Shown: positions 26,169-35,961, numbered from the stretch's first letter. The stretch: 64,000 bases of DNA from Holtiella tumoricola (GCF_027857615.1 NZ_JAQIFT010000058.1:36653-100652); one strand, 5' to 3'. Notes: generated from the sequence alone by a model not told the origin. Translations and numbers: made by a program.

Positions 26169-26735
26169 ATGAATAGAACAATTATTGACCAATTAGAGGA
26201 TACACCTATTGTAGCAGCTATAAAGGATGACAATGGACTTGAAAAATGCTTAACTTCTTCAAGCCAAGTAGTTTTTGTTTTATATGGAGATATTTGCAAT
26301 ATAGGGGGAATCGTTAAACGTTTAAAAGATCATGGGAAAACTGTAATGGTTCATTTAGACTTAGTAGAAGGATTAGAAGCAAAGAGTGTTAGTGTAAAGT
26401 TTTTAAAAGAAAATACTTTATTAGATGGGATTATCTCTACGAAGATTGCTGTAATTAAAGCGGCTAAGAAACAAGGCTTAGCAACAGTAATGCGATTCTT
26501 TGCTTTAGATTCTATGTCTTTAGAGGGGATAAAGAAACTTGTAGAGCCAGATCTTATTGATTTTATTGAGATTTTACCAGGGGTAGCGCCAAAGATTATT
26601 GGTAAGCTAGTAGCAGAGATAGATATTCCTCTTATTGCAGGTGGATTAATTGCAGACAAAGAAGACGTTATAGGAGTATTGCAAAGTGGTGCAATAGCTA
26701 TTTCTACAACCAATCAAAAAGTTTGGGAAATGTAA
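26169..26735 (+). CDS. glpP: Glycerol-3-phosphate-responsive antiterminator
   Basis: A 188-residue GlpP protein, a TIM-barrel-like regulator. When bound to glycerol-3-phosphate it binds leader RNA and lets RNA polymerase pass a terminator. Recognisable family features are the opening DQLEDTPIVAAIKDDNGLE, the MVHLDLVEGL strand, DGIISTKIAVIKAAKKQGL, then MRFFALDSMSLEG, LPGVAPKII and IAGGLIADKEDV. It lies between the divergent glpK-glpF unit and the G3P-oxidation operon. Both transcripts carry a leader with the same 18-nt element and a terminator, so GlpP most likely acts on both. No leader terminator is seen in front of glpP itself. Confidence 0.93.
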   Translation: MNRTIIDQLEDTPIVAAIKDDNGLEKCLTSSSQVVFVLYGDICNIGGIVKRLKDHGKTVMVHLDLVEGLEAKSVSVKFLKENTLLDGIISTKIAVIKAAKKQGLATVMRFFALDSMSLEGIKKLVEPDLIDFIEILPGVAPKIIGKLVAEIDIPLIAGGLIADKEDVIGVLQSGAIAISTTNQKVWEM

Positions 26736-26779
26736 AGTTGGACGATATACATATAATGTTTGTTAAATTTTAAATAAAA

Positions 26780-26808
26780 TTGACAAATACAACTAAATTA
26801 GATATGAT
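26780..26808 (+). promoter_or_regulatory. Promoter of the G3P oxidation operon
   Basis: TTGACA (26780-26785), a 17-nt spacer, and TATGAT (26803-26808). The predicted start at about 26815 lies just before the GlpP-type element. Confidence 0.8.
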
Positions 26809-26832
26809 AAAGATAATTCAATACATGATAGC

Positions 26833-26892
26833 AGAGAAAAAGAGTAATGCTAAACAGGGATATAATACCTTTGTTTGCGTTGCTCTTTTTTT
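26833..26892 (+). promoter_or_regulatory. GlpP-type leader terminator/antiterminator of the G3P oxidation operon
   Basis: The 18-nt element AGAGAAAAAGAGTAATGC (26833-26850) overlaps the left arm of a hairpin (26837-26855 with 26873-26890) that contains G-T pairs and ends in a run of eight T. It lies about 40 nt before the true start of the operon. Confidence 0.85.
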
Positions 26893-26930
26893 GCTTTTCA
26901 AAAACAAGTTTTATAGAGGAGGCATTAACG

Positions 26931-28391
26931 ATGTATGATGTAATAATAATTGGAGCGGGCGTATGTGGGGCAAGTATTGCAAGAGAACTTTCAAAATATG
27001 AGGTAAATGTAGCAGTTGTAGAAAAAAATAATGATCTTGCATCAGGCACAACAAAAGCTAATAGTGGAATTGTACATGCGGGCTATGATCCAGAACCTGG
27101 CACACTTATGGCAAAATACAATGTAGAAGGCAACAAGTTGATTGAAGTGTTATGCAAAGACCTGGATGTTCCATATAAAAAAGTGGGTTCTTTAGTACTA
27201 GCTTTTGACGAAAAAGATTTATTACATCTACAAAAGCTTTATGAAAGAGGCGTGGAAAATGGAGTTCCAGGCTTAAAGCTTCTAACTAAAGAAGAAGTAT
27301 TAGAAAAAGAGCCATCTATTAATAAAGAGATACACGGTGCCCTTTATGCACCATCTGCTGGGGTAGTAGGACCTTATGAACTTGCTATAGCTCTTATGGA
27401 TAATGCAGTAGAAAATGGCACAAAAGTATTCCTTAACCATGAAGTTGTAAATATCCATCAAGAACAAGATAAGTTTAAAGTAGAAGTGAAAACTGCAAAA
27501 GAAACAAAAGTAATGGAAGCACGCTATGTCATTAATGCAGCAGGACTTCATGCAGATGATGTTTACAATATGATTGAGCCTACTGATTTTCATATTATAG
27601 CTAATAAAGGACAGTATTACCTTTTAGATCAAGCACAAGGTGGACTTGTAAGTCATGTTATTTTCCAATGTCCAACAGCAAAGGGGAAAGGGGTATTAGT
27701 TTCTCCAACAGCCCATGGCAATCTTATTATAGGACCAGATGCTGCAGATGCAAGTGCCAAACATGATGTAGCAACCTCACAAGGTGGATTAGATTATGTA
27801 AGACAAATGGCTGCACTTACATGTAGTAACATTGTATATAGAGATAATATTCGTAACTTCTCAGGAAATCGTGCATTAACTAATCGTGATGAATTTATTA
27901 TAGGACCAGCAAAAACCAATGCACATTTCATCAACGTTGCAGGGATTAAATCACCTGGTTTAACATCAGCACCGGCAATTGCAGTAGATATTGTAAAAAT
28001 GCTTGAAGATAGTGGACTTAGCTTAGCAGCAAAAGCAGAATTTAAAGGTACAAGAAAAGTAAAGTCTTTAGAGAAACTTACAAAAGAGGAGTTACAAGCA
28101 TTAATCAAAGAAAATCCAGCTTATGGACGTATCATTTGTCGTTGCGAAAAGATTACAGAAGGTGAAATTGTTGAGGCCATTCATTCACCAGTACCAGCAA
28201 CTACAGTAGAAGCGGTTAAAAGACGTGTACGTGCAGGGGCAGGAAGATGCCAAGGTGGTTTCTGCTCACCTAAGGTTGTTGAGATTATTGCAAGAGAACT
28301 TAACATACCATTAGAAGCAGTAAGACAAGAAGACTTAGATTCTTATATCTTAATTGGTAAAACTAACAAAGGGGGCGTTGACCATGAATAA
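26931..28391 (+). CDS. glpA: FAD-dependent glycerol-3-phosphate dehydrogenase (GlpA type)
   Basis: A 486-residue FAD oxidoreductase. The Rossmann motif VIIIGAGVCGASIARELS is at residues 4-21. GTTKANSGIVHAGYDPEPGT follows, as in GlpA/LhgO-type enzymes. The C-terminal BFD-like [2Fe-2S] domain has CRCEK and CQGGFC near residues 395-460. With its two downstream partners it forms the G3P-oxidising unit found in many Clostridia, passing electrons to an unidentified acceptor. I set the start at 26931, behind GAGGAGG. An upstream in-frame ATG at 26847 lies inside the leader terminator and is not a real start. The 3' end overlaps the next gene by 8 nt. Confidence 0.85.
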   Translation: MYDVIIIGAGVCGASIARELSKYEVNVAVVEKNNDLASGTTKANSGIVHAGYDPEPGTLMAKYNVEGNKLIEVLCKDLDVPYKKVGSLVLAFDEKDLLHLQKLYERGVENGVPGLKLLTKEEVLEKEPSINKEIHGALYAPSAGVVGPYELAIALMDNAVENGTKVFLNHEVVNIHQEQDKFKVEVKTAKETKVMEARYVINAAGLHADDVYNMIEPTDFHIIANKGQYYLLDQAQGGLVSHVIFQCPTAKGKGVLVSPTAHGNLIIGPDAADASAKHDVATSQGGLDYVRQMAALTCSNIVYRDNIRNFSGNRALTNRDEFIIGPAKTNAHFINVAGIKSPGLTSAPAIAVDIVKMLEDSGLSLAAKAEFKGTRKVKSLEKLTKEELQALIKENPAYGRIICRCEKITEGEIVEAIHSPVPATTVEAVKRRVRAGAGRCQGGFCSPKVVEIIARELNIPLEAVRQEDLDSYILIGKTNKGGVDHE

Positions 28392-29640
28392 TAGAAATTA
28401 TGAACTTGTTGTTATTGGTGGTGGACCAGCAGGTCTTGCAGCAGCTTATAAAGCTTATGAAACAGGCGTGAAAAGTATCTTGATTATTGAAAGAGATAAA
28501 GAACTTGGCGGGATTTTAAATCAATGCATACATAATGGATTTGGTTTACACTACTTCAAAGAGCAGTTAACAGGTCCAGAGTATGCACAAAAATTCATTC
28601 ATATGTTAGAAGATACAACAGTAGAAGTCATGACAGATACAATGGTACTTGAACTTACTCAAGATAAACGTATTTATGCAATGAATAGTACAGAAGGGTA
28701 TATGGAAATTCAGGCAAAAGCAGTTGTCCTAGCAATGGGATGTCGAGAGAGAACAAGAGGTGCCATTGCCATTCCTGGTGATAGACCAGCAGGAATCTTT
28801 ACAGCAGGTACAGCACAACGCTATGTGAATATGGAAGGCCAAATGGTAGGTAAACGTGTTGTAATCCTTGGATCTGGAGACATTGGACTAATTATGGCAA
28901 GACGTATGACATTAGAAGGTGCGAAAGTACTAGCAGTTGTTGAGCTAATGCCATATTCAAATGGATTAAGCCGTAATATTGTACAATGCTTAGAGGATTT
29001 TGATATTCCATTATACTTATCTCACACTGTAACAGGTGTAGAAGGTAAATCACGTCTTGAAAAAGTTATTGTAAGTCAGGTAGATGAAAATAGAAGACCA
29101 ATAAAAGGTACAGAAATGACGTTTGATTGTGACACGCTTCTTTTATCCGTTGGACTGATTCCAGAAAACGAAGTCACTAAGTCTGCCAATATTACTATTG
29201 ATCCACGTACAAATGGAGCCGTTGTATATGAAGATATGCAAACAGAATGTGAAGGAATCTTTGCGTGTGGGAATGCACTTCATGTACATGACCTTGTTGA
29301 CTTTGTAACCAAAGAAAGTATGCGTGCAGGTGAATCAGCAGCCAAGTATATTGGGTCACACTATACACATTCAAATCAAGTCATCACCCTCAAAAATGGT
29401 AATTGCATTAACTATACAGTACCACAGAAGGTAGAATACGATAGAGTAGGTAACTTTGTAGAATTATTCTTTAGAGTCAATCAAGTACTTCATGATGTGA
29501 ATATTGTTGTAAAAGCAGGTGATGAAGTGATTACAACAGCTAAACGTGAACACATGTTACCAGCGGAAATGGAACGCTTAGTATTACCTAAGAAGCTTTT
29601 AAAACCAGAGTATAATGAAATCCAAATTGAGATTAATTGA
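28384..29640 (+). CDS. NAD(P)/FAD-dependent disulfide-type oxidoreductase, G3P dehydrogenase partner
   Basis: A 418-residue protein with two dinucleotide-binding sites: FAD at VVIGGGPAGLAAAYKAYETG (residues 7-26) and NAD(P) at VVILGSGDIGLIMARRM (about 159-175). FACGNALHVHDLVDFV is the C-terminal FAD/dimer motif. It lacks the redox CxxxxC pair of thioredoxin reductase; instead an NQCIHNGFG loop has a single cysteine. It probably relays electrons between the GlpA-type FAD subunit and NAD(P)H or a quinone-like acceptor. GGGGGCG lies 7 nt before ATG 28384; the 8-nt overlap with the upstream gene indicates coupling. Confidence 0.8.
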   Translation: MNNRNYELVVIGGGPAGLAAAYKAYETGVKSILIIERDKELGGILNQCIHNGFGLHYFKEQLTGPEYAQKFIHMLEDTTVEVMTDTMVLELTQDKRIYAMNSTEGYMEIQAKAVVLAMGCRERTRGAIAIPGDRPAGIFTAGTAQRYVNMEGQMVGKRVVILGSGDIGLIMARRMTLEGAKVLAVVELMPYSNGLSRNIVQCLEDFDIPLYLSHTVTGVEGKSRLEKVIVSQVDENRRPIKGTEMTFDCDTLLLSVGLIPENEVTKSANITIDPRTNGAVVYEDMQTECEGIFACGNALHVHDLVDFVTKESMRAGESAAKYIGSHYTHSNQVITLKNGNCINYTVPQKVEYDRVGNFVELFFRVNQVLHDVNIVVKAGDEVITTAKREHMLPAEMERLVLPKKLLKPEYNEIQIEIN

Positions 29641-29650
29641 GGTGAAGAAA

Positions 29651-29998
29651 ATGGAAAGACAACTTATTTGTATTGTATGTCCTAAAGGTTGTAGATTAAC
29701 TGTATCAGGTGAAGAAACATTAAGTGTAACAGGCAATACTTGCCCAAAAGGTGCTGAATATGGTGTAAAGGAAGTAACTGCTCCAACACGTGTTGTTACT
29801 TCAACAGTAAAAATAGAAGGTTCCATTCATCCAACTTTGCCTGTTAAAACCAATGGAGATATTCCAAAGCAAATGATACCGGAATGTATGGAAGTGATTA
29901 ATAGCTTAACTGTTCAATCACCAGTTAAGATGGGTGACGTACTTGTTGCTGACTTACTAGGTACTGGAGTTGAACTTGTAGCTTCAAGAGATCAATAA
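29651..29998 (+). CDS. DUF1667 protein, small metal-binding subunit of the G3P oxidation unit
   Basis: A 115-residue DUF1667 protein. Four cysteines (C7, C10, C14 and C31; ICIVCPKGC then NTCPKG) could hold an Fe-S cluster or zinc. This family is typically the third gene behind GlpA-type and disulfide-oxidoreductase-type genes, which matches the position here and suggests it is an electron-transfer or assembly subunit. The ATG at 29651 has GAGGTGAAG overlapping the previous stop; earlier in-frame starts lie inside the preceding gene. A terminator follows at 30013. Confidence 0.85.
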   Translation: MERQLICIVCPKGCRLTVSGEETLSVTGNTCPKGAEYGVKEVTAPTRVVTSTVKIEGSIHPTLPVKTNGDIPKQMIPECMEVINSLTVQSPVKMGDVLVADLLGTGVELVASRDQ

Positions 29999-30012
29999 AT
30001 ATGGGGGGATAA

Positions 30013-30064
30013 GTGAGGGCTAGAGGCAATCTTATTGTATTCCAACTTCTAGTCCTCGCCTTTT
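30013..30064 (+). terminator. Terminator of the G3P oxidation operon
   Basis: GTGAGGGCTAGAGG pairs with CTTCTAGTCCTCGC (with G-T pairs), followed by a T-run at 30061-30064. Confidence 0.75.
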
Positions 30065-30065
30065 A

Positions 30066-30177
30066 AGAGAGGCTAAGTTCATTTCATCAAACTAACGGTC
30101 AAAACTCGGAAAAGAAGTTCACTTTTCCTCAAACATTTCCCTAAAACCAGTTTGCTTCCATTCACTAAACCTCTCTA
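30066..30177. repeat. Long imperfect intergenic palindrome, copy A
   Basis: The outer arms share AGAGAGG, the middle parts share CAAACT, and the tip is GGAAAAG / CTTTTCC (30108-30128). Its core reads AAAACTCG ... CTCAAACA, the same as the palindrome at 59575-59685. No frame inside looks coding. The bases from 30178 to 30268 show nothing I recognise. Confidence 0.5.
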
Positions 30178-30268
30178 AAAAGTCTGTGGAGAAAGTCTCC
30201 ATACAATAGCTTACCTACATCCCATCACTTAGTAAACTGCACCGACGAAGACAATATTGATGATATAG

Positions 30269-30312
30269 CAAAAAATTAGCCTTACCCCAACGATAGTGGA
30301 GTAGGGCTAATT
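30269..30312 (-). terminator. Terminator downstream of the GNAT gene
   Basis: On the minus strand AATTAGCCCTACTCC pairs with the 30274-30288 arm and is followed by six T. A second small hairpin lies nearer the stop codon (30344-30373). Confidence 0.7.
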
Positions 30313-30380
30313 CAAGTAAACAAATAACTATTTTATTAGTTATAAGGATAATTATTTAATTTCTATTATCCTTGTAACAC

Positions 30381-31031
30381 TTAGTAATCCATTTTATCAA
30401 TTTCAGCTACTGCCTGTTCAAATACTCCCTGACATTCTTTTACTTCCTTTTTGAGCTGTGGAAATTTTGCATCAAAGATATCAAGTCCGCTTTCCCCTGG
30501 CTCCAACGCCTCACTAAAATAAACGACACCTTTTTTTATATCATCCAGATAATTATCCTTTAATGGAAGTGCCATAATGCCAGTGTAGTAATTCCCATCT
30601 TCTAAAGCAATATTATATTTTTTTGCTCCCACAAAACCGTATGGTTTGTAATGATATGGAAAACCACCTATAATTATTGCTCCATAATCCTGTAGCTTTG
30701 CTTGGTCTATAGAATGAGAGATTAACATTCTCCCAAATCCTTGGCGATGAAAATCAGGTCTAATACTAACTGGACCAAATGTAATGGTTTTGTATTCTGT
30801 TCCGTCTAAATCAACAACTTTTGAGTGGCTATAAAAAATACTTCCGATAACCTCACCTGCCCTTTCAAGAACAAAGCAAAGTTCAGGAATAAAATCCTTG
30901 TGATTTCTCAATTTATGAATCAGAAAGTGCTCATTACAACCAGGTGTATATAAATTCCAAAATGCATCCCGAGTTATTTTTTCAACTAAAAAGCGTTCTT
31001 CTTCCTTTTCATTTCTAATGGTAATCTTCAT
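30381..31031 (-). CDS. GNAT-family N-acetyltransferase
   Basis: A 216-residue acetyltransferase of the GNAT superfamily. The acetyl-CoA-binding segment is FGPVSIRPDFHRQGFGRMLI (RxxGxG/A pattern in HRQGFG), preceded by the substrate strand GEVIGSIFYSHSKVV. The length and the closing PLKDNYLDDIKKGVVYFSEA segment resemble a common clostridial group acting on unknown small molecules. GGAGGA on the minus strand lies 7 nt before the ATG at 31031; a TTG further upstream is inside that ribosome site and is not the start. Confidence 0.8.
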   Translation of the reverse strand: MKITIRNEKEEERFLVEKITRDAFWNLYTPGCNEHFLIHKLRNHKDFIPELCFVLERAGEVIGSIFYSHSKVVDLDGTEYKTITFGPVSIRPDFHRQGFGRMLISHSIDQAKLQDYGAIIIGGFPYHYKPYGFVGAKKYNIALEDGNYYTGIMALPLKDNYLDDIKKGVVYFSEALEPGESGLDIFDAKFPQLKKEVKECQGVFEQAVAEIDKMDY

Positions 31032-31409
31032 GTGCAATTCCTCCAAGTATACAAACTTCCTAATATTTGATTACTATATTTGCTTTATGCATATAGTATA
31101 TGTTCATATTTAATTTTAACTCTTTAAAACAAATTATAAATACTATCAACCAAACAAATATCTAATTGTTTTATGTAGATTTATTATTAGTATTATAACA
31201 AGATTTATTGATTAATAATAATATTTAGGTATTTTCATACTTTTGCTTATTGAATTCAATATTTGTTTTTTAAACACAGAGAGGCTTTAATGTGAAGCCA
31301 TTCTGTGTTTTATTATTTGTTCCCCCAAAATAGAAGGGGAATCTTCCTTGTTATTTGTAGCAAACAATTATAAAATAGGTATATTGAAAAAAATTGTGGA
31401 GGAGAGAGC
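31032..31409. other. Gene-free spacer between divergent GNAT and polC genes
   Basis: An AT-rich stretch with no convincing frame. It holds a terminator-like hairpin at 31272-31316 (AACACAGA with TCTGTGTT plus inner GGCTT/AAGCC, then TTTATTATTT) and a small TTCCCC/GGGGAA hairpin (31320-31341). The hairpin is not downstream of any recognised gene, so it may end a short unrecognised transcript or be a polC leader element. Confidence 0.5.
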
Positions 31410-34400
31410 ATGAGTCAAGATACAGAAGTAAGAAGCTTTTTTGAAGTATTGCCAGAACTTAAAGTAGACGACAAGCTTCATCAGCTTTTTCGTGACATAG
31501 TGGTAGACAAAGTTGTTTTTGATAATGCTACCACCACACTAGCCATTCATATGAGAAGTAGGCAGATTGTTCATTTTGCTCAGATTGAGAAAATGCAAGA
31601 TGCTATTAAAAATAAACTATTTCCAACAACAGATTTAACTGTGCGACTTAACCAACAATATGTGCTGTCAGAACAGTATACATTGAAATATTTAGTTCAG
31701 GAGTACAAAAGTAGTTTACTTCACGAAATAGGTTCACAAAGTGAAATGTTTTCTGCTTTAATGCGTTTATCTGAATGGGAAGTAGAAGGTGATACATTAA
31801 CCGTTACATTAGATAACAGTTTATTTGCAAGACGACGTTCAGAAGATATTAAGAAGCAACTTCATGATATTTTTATGAATCGTTTTAGCATGAATGCACA
31901 AATTATATTTGAGTTTAGAGCATTCTCTAACAATACACTTATGGAAGAGAATGAAAACAAGCTAGCAAGAGAGGTGCATACTGTTATGGGTAATGTAAGA
32001 CAAACACCAAAATGTGACGAAGAGCAACCCAAAAAACAAGAAGAAGAGAAAAAGCCAGCACCAAAGAAATATACCAAACAGCCAGCTGACCCAGATGTAT
32101 TTTATGGACGTTCTTGCGATGGTGAAGTGACAAACATTGATGAAATTCAAGATGAAATCGGTGAAGTTGTTATCCAAGGACAAATTGTTGGTATGGATAC
32201 CCGTGAGATTCGTATGGAAAAAACAATCATTATGTTTGATATTACGGACTTTACAGATACCATTACAGTGAAGCTTTTTGTGAAGAATGAAGACCTTCCA
32301 GAGATTATGGGTAACTTGAAAAAAGGTGGTTTCTACCGTATTAAAGGTATGGCGATTTTAGATAAGTATGATAGAGAAGTAGGTATTGGTTCTGTACAAG
32401 GGATTAAGCCTATTGCAGATTTTACAACAAAGCGTATGGATATGAGTGAAGAAAAACGTGTAGAACTTCACTTACACACAATGATGAGTGATATGGATAG
32501 TGTTGTAGACATTAAGAAGATGATCAACCGTGCCAAATCATGGGGGATGCCAGCCATAGCGATTACAGACCATGGTTGTTTACAAGCCTTCCCTATTGCC
32601 AACCACTGTGTATCTAAGGATGAACCTTTTAAAATTATCTATGGTGTAGAAGCCTACTTTGTAGATGATTTAAAAGAGATGATTATTAACTCAAAGAATC
32701 AAAGTTTACGTGAAAGCTATGTAGTCTTTGACTTAGAGACAACAGGATTTAGTGCACATCAAAATCGTATTATTGAGATTGGGGCAGTAAAGGTTGTAAA
32801 TGGTAAAGTCGTTGATCAGTTTAGTGAGTTTGTCAATCCAGAAGTTCCTATCCCTTATGAAATTGAGAACTTAACAGGGATCAATGATAGTATGGTTATG
32901 GGCTCACCGACTATAGAAGTTATCTTACCTAAGTTTATGGATTTCTGTGAAGGTAGTATTATGGTTGCTCACAATGCTGACTTTGATATGAGCTTTATTA
33001 AGGCGAATGCAGATAGACAAGGATTAACTTGTGAATACACGGTTCTAGATACTGTTGCTTTAGCACGTGTTTTAATGCCACACTTAGGGAATTTTAAGTT
33101 AAATAATATTGCTAAACACTTATGTATTAGTCTAGAAAATCACCACCGTGCAGTAGATGATGCTACTGCAACAGGGGAAATCTTTATGAAGTTTATAGAG
33201 ATGCTAGAAGAAAAGGAAGTGCATACACTAGATCAAATCAATGATTTAGTAGATGTGTCACCAGATTATATTAAGAAGCTTCCAACATACCATGGGATTA
33301 TTCTAGTGAAAAATGAAACGGGTCGTATTAACTTAAATCGTCTTGTTTCAGCATCTCACTTAGATTACTTCCAACGTCGTCCACGTATGCCAAAGAGTCT
33401 GATTCAAAAATACCGTGAAGGTCTTATTATAGGTTCAGCTTGTGAGGCAGGAGAGGTATTCCAAGCTATTTTACGTGAAAAGGATGAAGCTGAGATTGCA
33501 CGTATTGTAAGCTTCTATGACTATTTAGAGATACAGCCAATAGGTAACAACAGTTTTATGCTTAGAAGTGATAAATATGCTGCCACAACAAACGAAGACT
33601 TAATGGACTATAACCGTAAGATTGTAGAGCTTGGAGAAAGTCATAATAAACCTGTTGTAGCAACGTGTGATGTACACTTCTTAGATCCAGAAGATGAAGT
33701 ATATAGACGTATTATTATGGCAGGTAAAGGTTTTAAGGATGCTGATGACCAACCACCTCTTTATTTACGTACAACAGAAGAAATGTTAGATGAGTTCAAA
33801 TATCTAGGGAAAGAGAAGGCAAGAGAAGTTGTTATTACCAATACTAACTTAATCAATGATCAGATTGAGCGGGTATCTCCTGTACTTCCAGATAAATGTC
33901 CGCCAGAGATTGCAAACTCAGATGAAACACTTAGAAGTATTTGTTATGATAAGGCCCATGAAATCTATGGACCTAATCTACCAGAAGTCGTAGTAGAGCG
34001 TCTTGAACGTGAGCTTAACTCTATTATTAGCAATGGTTTCGCTGTAATGTACATTATTGCACAGAAACTAGTATGGGATTCTAATGACCATGGTTACTTA
34101 GTAGGATCAAGGGGATCTGTAGGATCCTCATTTGCAGCAACCATGTCAGGGATTACAGAGGTTAATCCTCTTGAACCACATTATATTTGTCCAAACTGTT
34201 ATTACTGTGACTTTGATTCACCAGAAGTTAAGGCTTATGCAGGAAGATCAGGATGTGATATGCCAGATAGAAAATGTCCAGAGTGTGGACATGATTTAAA
34301 TAAGGAAGGACATGATATCCCATTCGAAACATTCCTTGGATTCAAAGGTGATAAAGAACCCGATATCGACCTTAACTTCTCTGGAGACTACCAAGCTAAA

Positions 34401-35795
34401 TCACATAAATATGTAGAGGTACTCTTTGGAGAAGGAAAAGCCTTTCGTGCAGGAACCATTGGTACAATGGCAGAAAAGACAGCGCTTGCTTATGTGTTTA
34501 AATACAATGAGGAACGTGGTATCCACAAAAGACGTGCTGAGATGAGACGTATTGCTGAAGGCTGTACAGGTGTTAAACGTACAACAGGACAGCATCCAGG
34601 AGGGATTATCGTAGTACCTCATGATAGAGAAATCTATGAGTTTACAGCCATACAGCACCCTGCTAATGATACGACAACCCCAATTATTACAACTCACTTT
34701 GAGTACCACTCCATTGACCATAACTTACTCAAACTAGATATTCTAGGGCATGACGATCCAACGATTATCCGTCGCCTAGAAGATATTACAGGTATAGATG
34801 CTAAGACCATTAGGTTAGATGATCCAGCGGTTATGTCTTTATTCCACTCAACTGAAGTCCTAAAAATTAAGCCAGAAGATATAGGTGGGATTAAGTTAGG
34901 CTGTCTTGGAGTACCAGAGTTTGGTACAGACTTCGTTATCCAGATGGTACTAGATGCAAAACCACAAAGTTTCTCTGACTTAGTACGTATATCTGGACTT
35001 TCACATGGTACAGACGTGTGGCTAGGGAATGCACAAACTTTAATTGAAGAGGGTAAAGGAACCATTTCTACCGTAATCTGTACACGTGATGATATTATGA
35101 CTTACCTCATTAACCAAGGGGTAGAAAAAGGGTTATCGTTCACCATCATGGAAAGTGTACGTAAAGGGAAAGGATTAAGGCCAGAATGGGAAGAAGAAAT
35201 GCTTGCTCATGATGTACCAGACTGGTATATTGATTCATGTAAGAAAATCAAGTACATGTTCCCCAAAGCCCATGCGGCAGCTTACGTTATGATGGCATGG
35301 CGTATTGCTTGGTTTAAGGTATTTTATCCACTGGCTTACTACACAGCTTACTTTAGTATTAGGGCATCTGCTTTCTCTTACGAAACTATGTGCTTTGGAA
35401 AGGAACGTCTCGAGTACAATATGAAAGAGCTGCAAAGTAAAGGTAAAGAGAATCAGACTACCAAAGAGCAAGATACAATTAAAGATATGCGTCTTGTACA
35501 AGAAATGTATGCGAGAGGATTTGAGTTCGCACCTATTGAGTTAGAAATTGCACATGATAAGAACTTCCAAATCATTGATGGTAAGATTATGCCATCATTA
35601 AGTGCCATTGATGGTCTTGGTGAAAAAGCGGCAGAAGGTATTGTGAATGCCATTAAAGATGGTCCATTCCTTTCAAAAGAAGACTTTAGAAACCGTACAA
35701 AAGCAAGTAAGACCATTACAGATAAGATGTGTGAGTTAGGTATTTTACAAAACTTATCTGAATCCAACCAATTAAGTTTAGATTTATTTGCATAG
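31410..35795 (+). CDS. polC: DNA polymerase III, PolC-type alpha subunit
   Basis: PolC is the main replicative polymerase of low-G+C Firmicutes and carries its own 3'-5' proofreading exonuclease. The 1461-residue protein shows domains in the expected order. An N-terminal region is followed by an OB-fold (about residues 235-330). The PHP domain opens with VELHLHTMMSDMDSVVD near 350. An inserted DnaQ-like exonuclease follows (VFDLETTGFS near 438, then HNADFDMSF and HHRAVDDA). The polymerase core contains GYLVGSRGSVGSSF, a four-cysteine zinc site (CPNCYYC ... CPECG, about 926-965), the catalytic PDIDLNFSGD, and the helix-hairpin-helix/tau-binding C-terminus. Its length is normal. GTGGAGGAGAG precedes the ATG. 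Confidence 0.96.
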   Translation: MSQDTEVRSFFEVLPELKVDDKLHQLFRDIVVDKVVFDNATTTLAIHMRSRQIVHFAQIEKMQDAIKNKLFPTTDLTVRLNQQYVLSEQYTLKYLVQEYKSSLLHEIGSQSEMFSALMRLSEWEVEGDTLTVTLDNSLFARRRSEDIKKQLHDIFMNRFSMNAQIIFEFRAFSNNTLMEENENKLAREVHTVMGNVRQTPKCDEEQPKKQEEEKKPAPKKYTKQPADPDVFYGRSCDGEVTNIDEIQDEIGEVVIQGQIVGMDTREIRMEKTIIMFDITDFTDTITVKLFVKNEDLPEIMGNLKKGGFYRIKGMAILDKYDREVGIGSVQGIKPIADFTTKRMDMSEEKRVELHLHTMMSDMDSVVDIKKMINRAKSWGMPAIAITDHGCLQAFPIANHCVSKDEPFKIIYGVEAYFVDDLKEMIINSKNQSLRESYVVFDLETTGFSAHQNRIIEIGAVKVVNGKVVDQFSEFVNPEVPIPYEIENLTGINDSMVMGSPTIEVILPKFMDFCEGSIMVAHNADFDMSFIKANADRQGLTCEYTVLDTVALARVLMPHLGNFKLNNIAKHLCISLENHHRAVDDATATGEIFMKFIEMLEEKEVHTLDQINDLVDVSPDYIKKLPTYHGIILVKNETGRINLNRLVSASHLDYFQRRPRMPKSLIQKYREGLIIGSACEAGEVFQAILREKDEAEIARIVSFYDYLEIQPIGNNSFMLRSDKYAATTNEDLMDYNRKIVELGESHNKPVVATCDVHFLDPEDEVYRRIIMAGKGFKDADDQPPLYLRTTEEMLDEFKYLGKEKAREVVITNTNLINDQIERVSPVLPDKCPPEIANSDETLRSICYDKAHEIYGPNLPEVVVERLERELNSIISNGFAVMYIIAQKLVWDSNDHGYLVGSRGSVGSSFAATMSGITEVNPLEPHYICPNCYYCDFDSPEVKAYAGRSGCDMPDRKCPECGHDLNKEGHDIPFETFLGFKGDKEPDIDLNFSGDYQAKSHKYVEVLFGEGKAFRAGTIGTMAEKTALAYVFKYNEERGIHKRRAEMRRIAEGCTGVKRTTGQHPGGIIVVPHDREIYEFTAIQHPANDTTTPIITTHFEYHSIDHNLLKLDILGHDDPTIIRRLEDITGIDAKTIRLDDPAVMSLFHSTEVLKIKPEDIGGIKLGCLGVPEFGTDFVIQMVLDAKPQSFSDLVRISGLSHGTDVWLGNAQTLIEEGKGTISTVICTRDDIMTYLINQGVEKGLSFTIMESVRKGKGLRPEWEEEMLAHDVPDWYIDSCKKIKYMFPKAHAAAYVMMAWRIAWFKVFYPLAYYTAYFSIRASAFSYETMCFGKERLEYNMKELQSKGKENQTTKEQDTIKDMRLVQEMYARGFEFAPIELEIAHDKNFQIIDGKIMPSLSAIDGLGEKAAEGIVNAIKDGPFLSKEDFRNRTKASKTITDKMCELGILQNLSESNQLSLDLFA

Positions 35796-35961
35796 GGGTA
35801 TACTTAAGCCAATAAGTCTAAACGTACAGGGAAAAATTATTATCCAAACATATTGTCATGGGATAAAGTGATGCAATACAATAGTAGACAGATAAAAGTA
35901 TGGCTAGGAAGCTGAAGTCTAGTAAAGCTTCCTAGGCTATGAGATAGAAAGAGGAAAGACA

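Noticed and set aside
26351..26713. A 120-codon minus-strand frame inside glpP
   Set aside because: glpP is clearly real and the antisense frame has no start signals.
26847..26930. A longer N-terminus for the GlpA-type protein from ATG 26847
   Set aside because: These bases form the leader terminator; the FAD-binding motif starts only after ATG 26931, which has a GAGGAGG site.
35903..35936. A terminator after polC
   Set aside because: A 10-bp hairpin exists but no T-run follows, so I list it only as a hairpin in the spacer.
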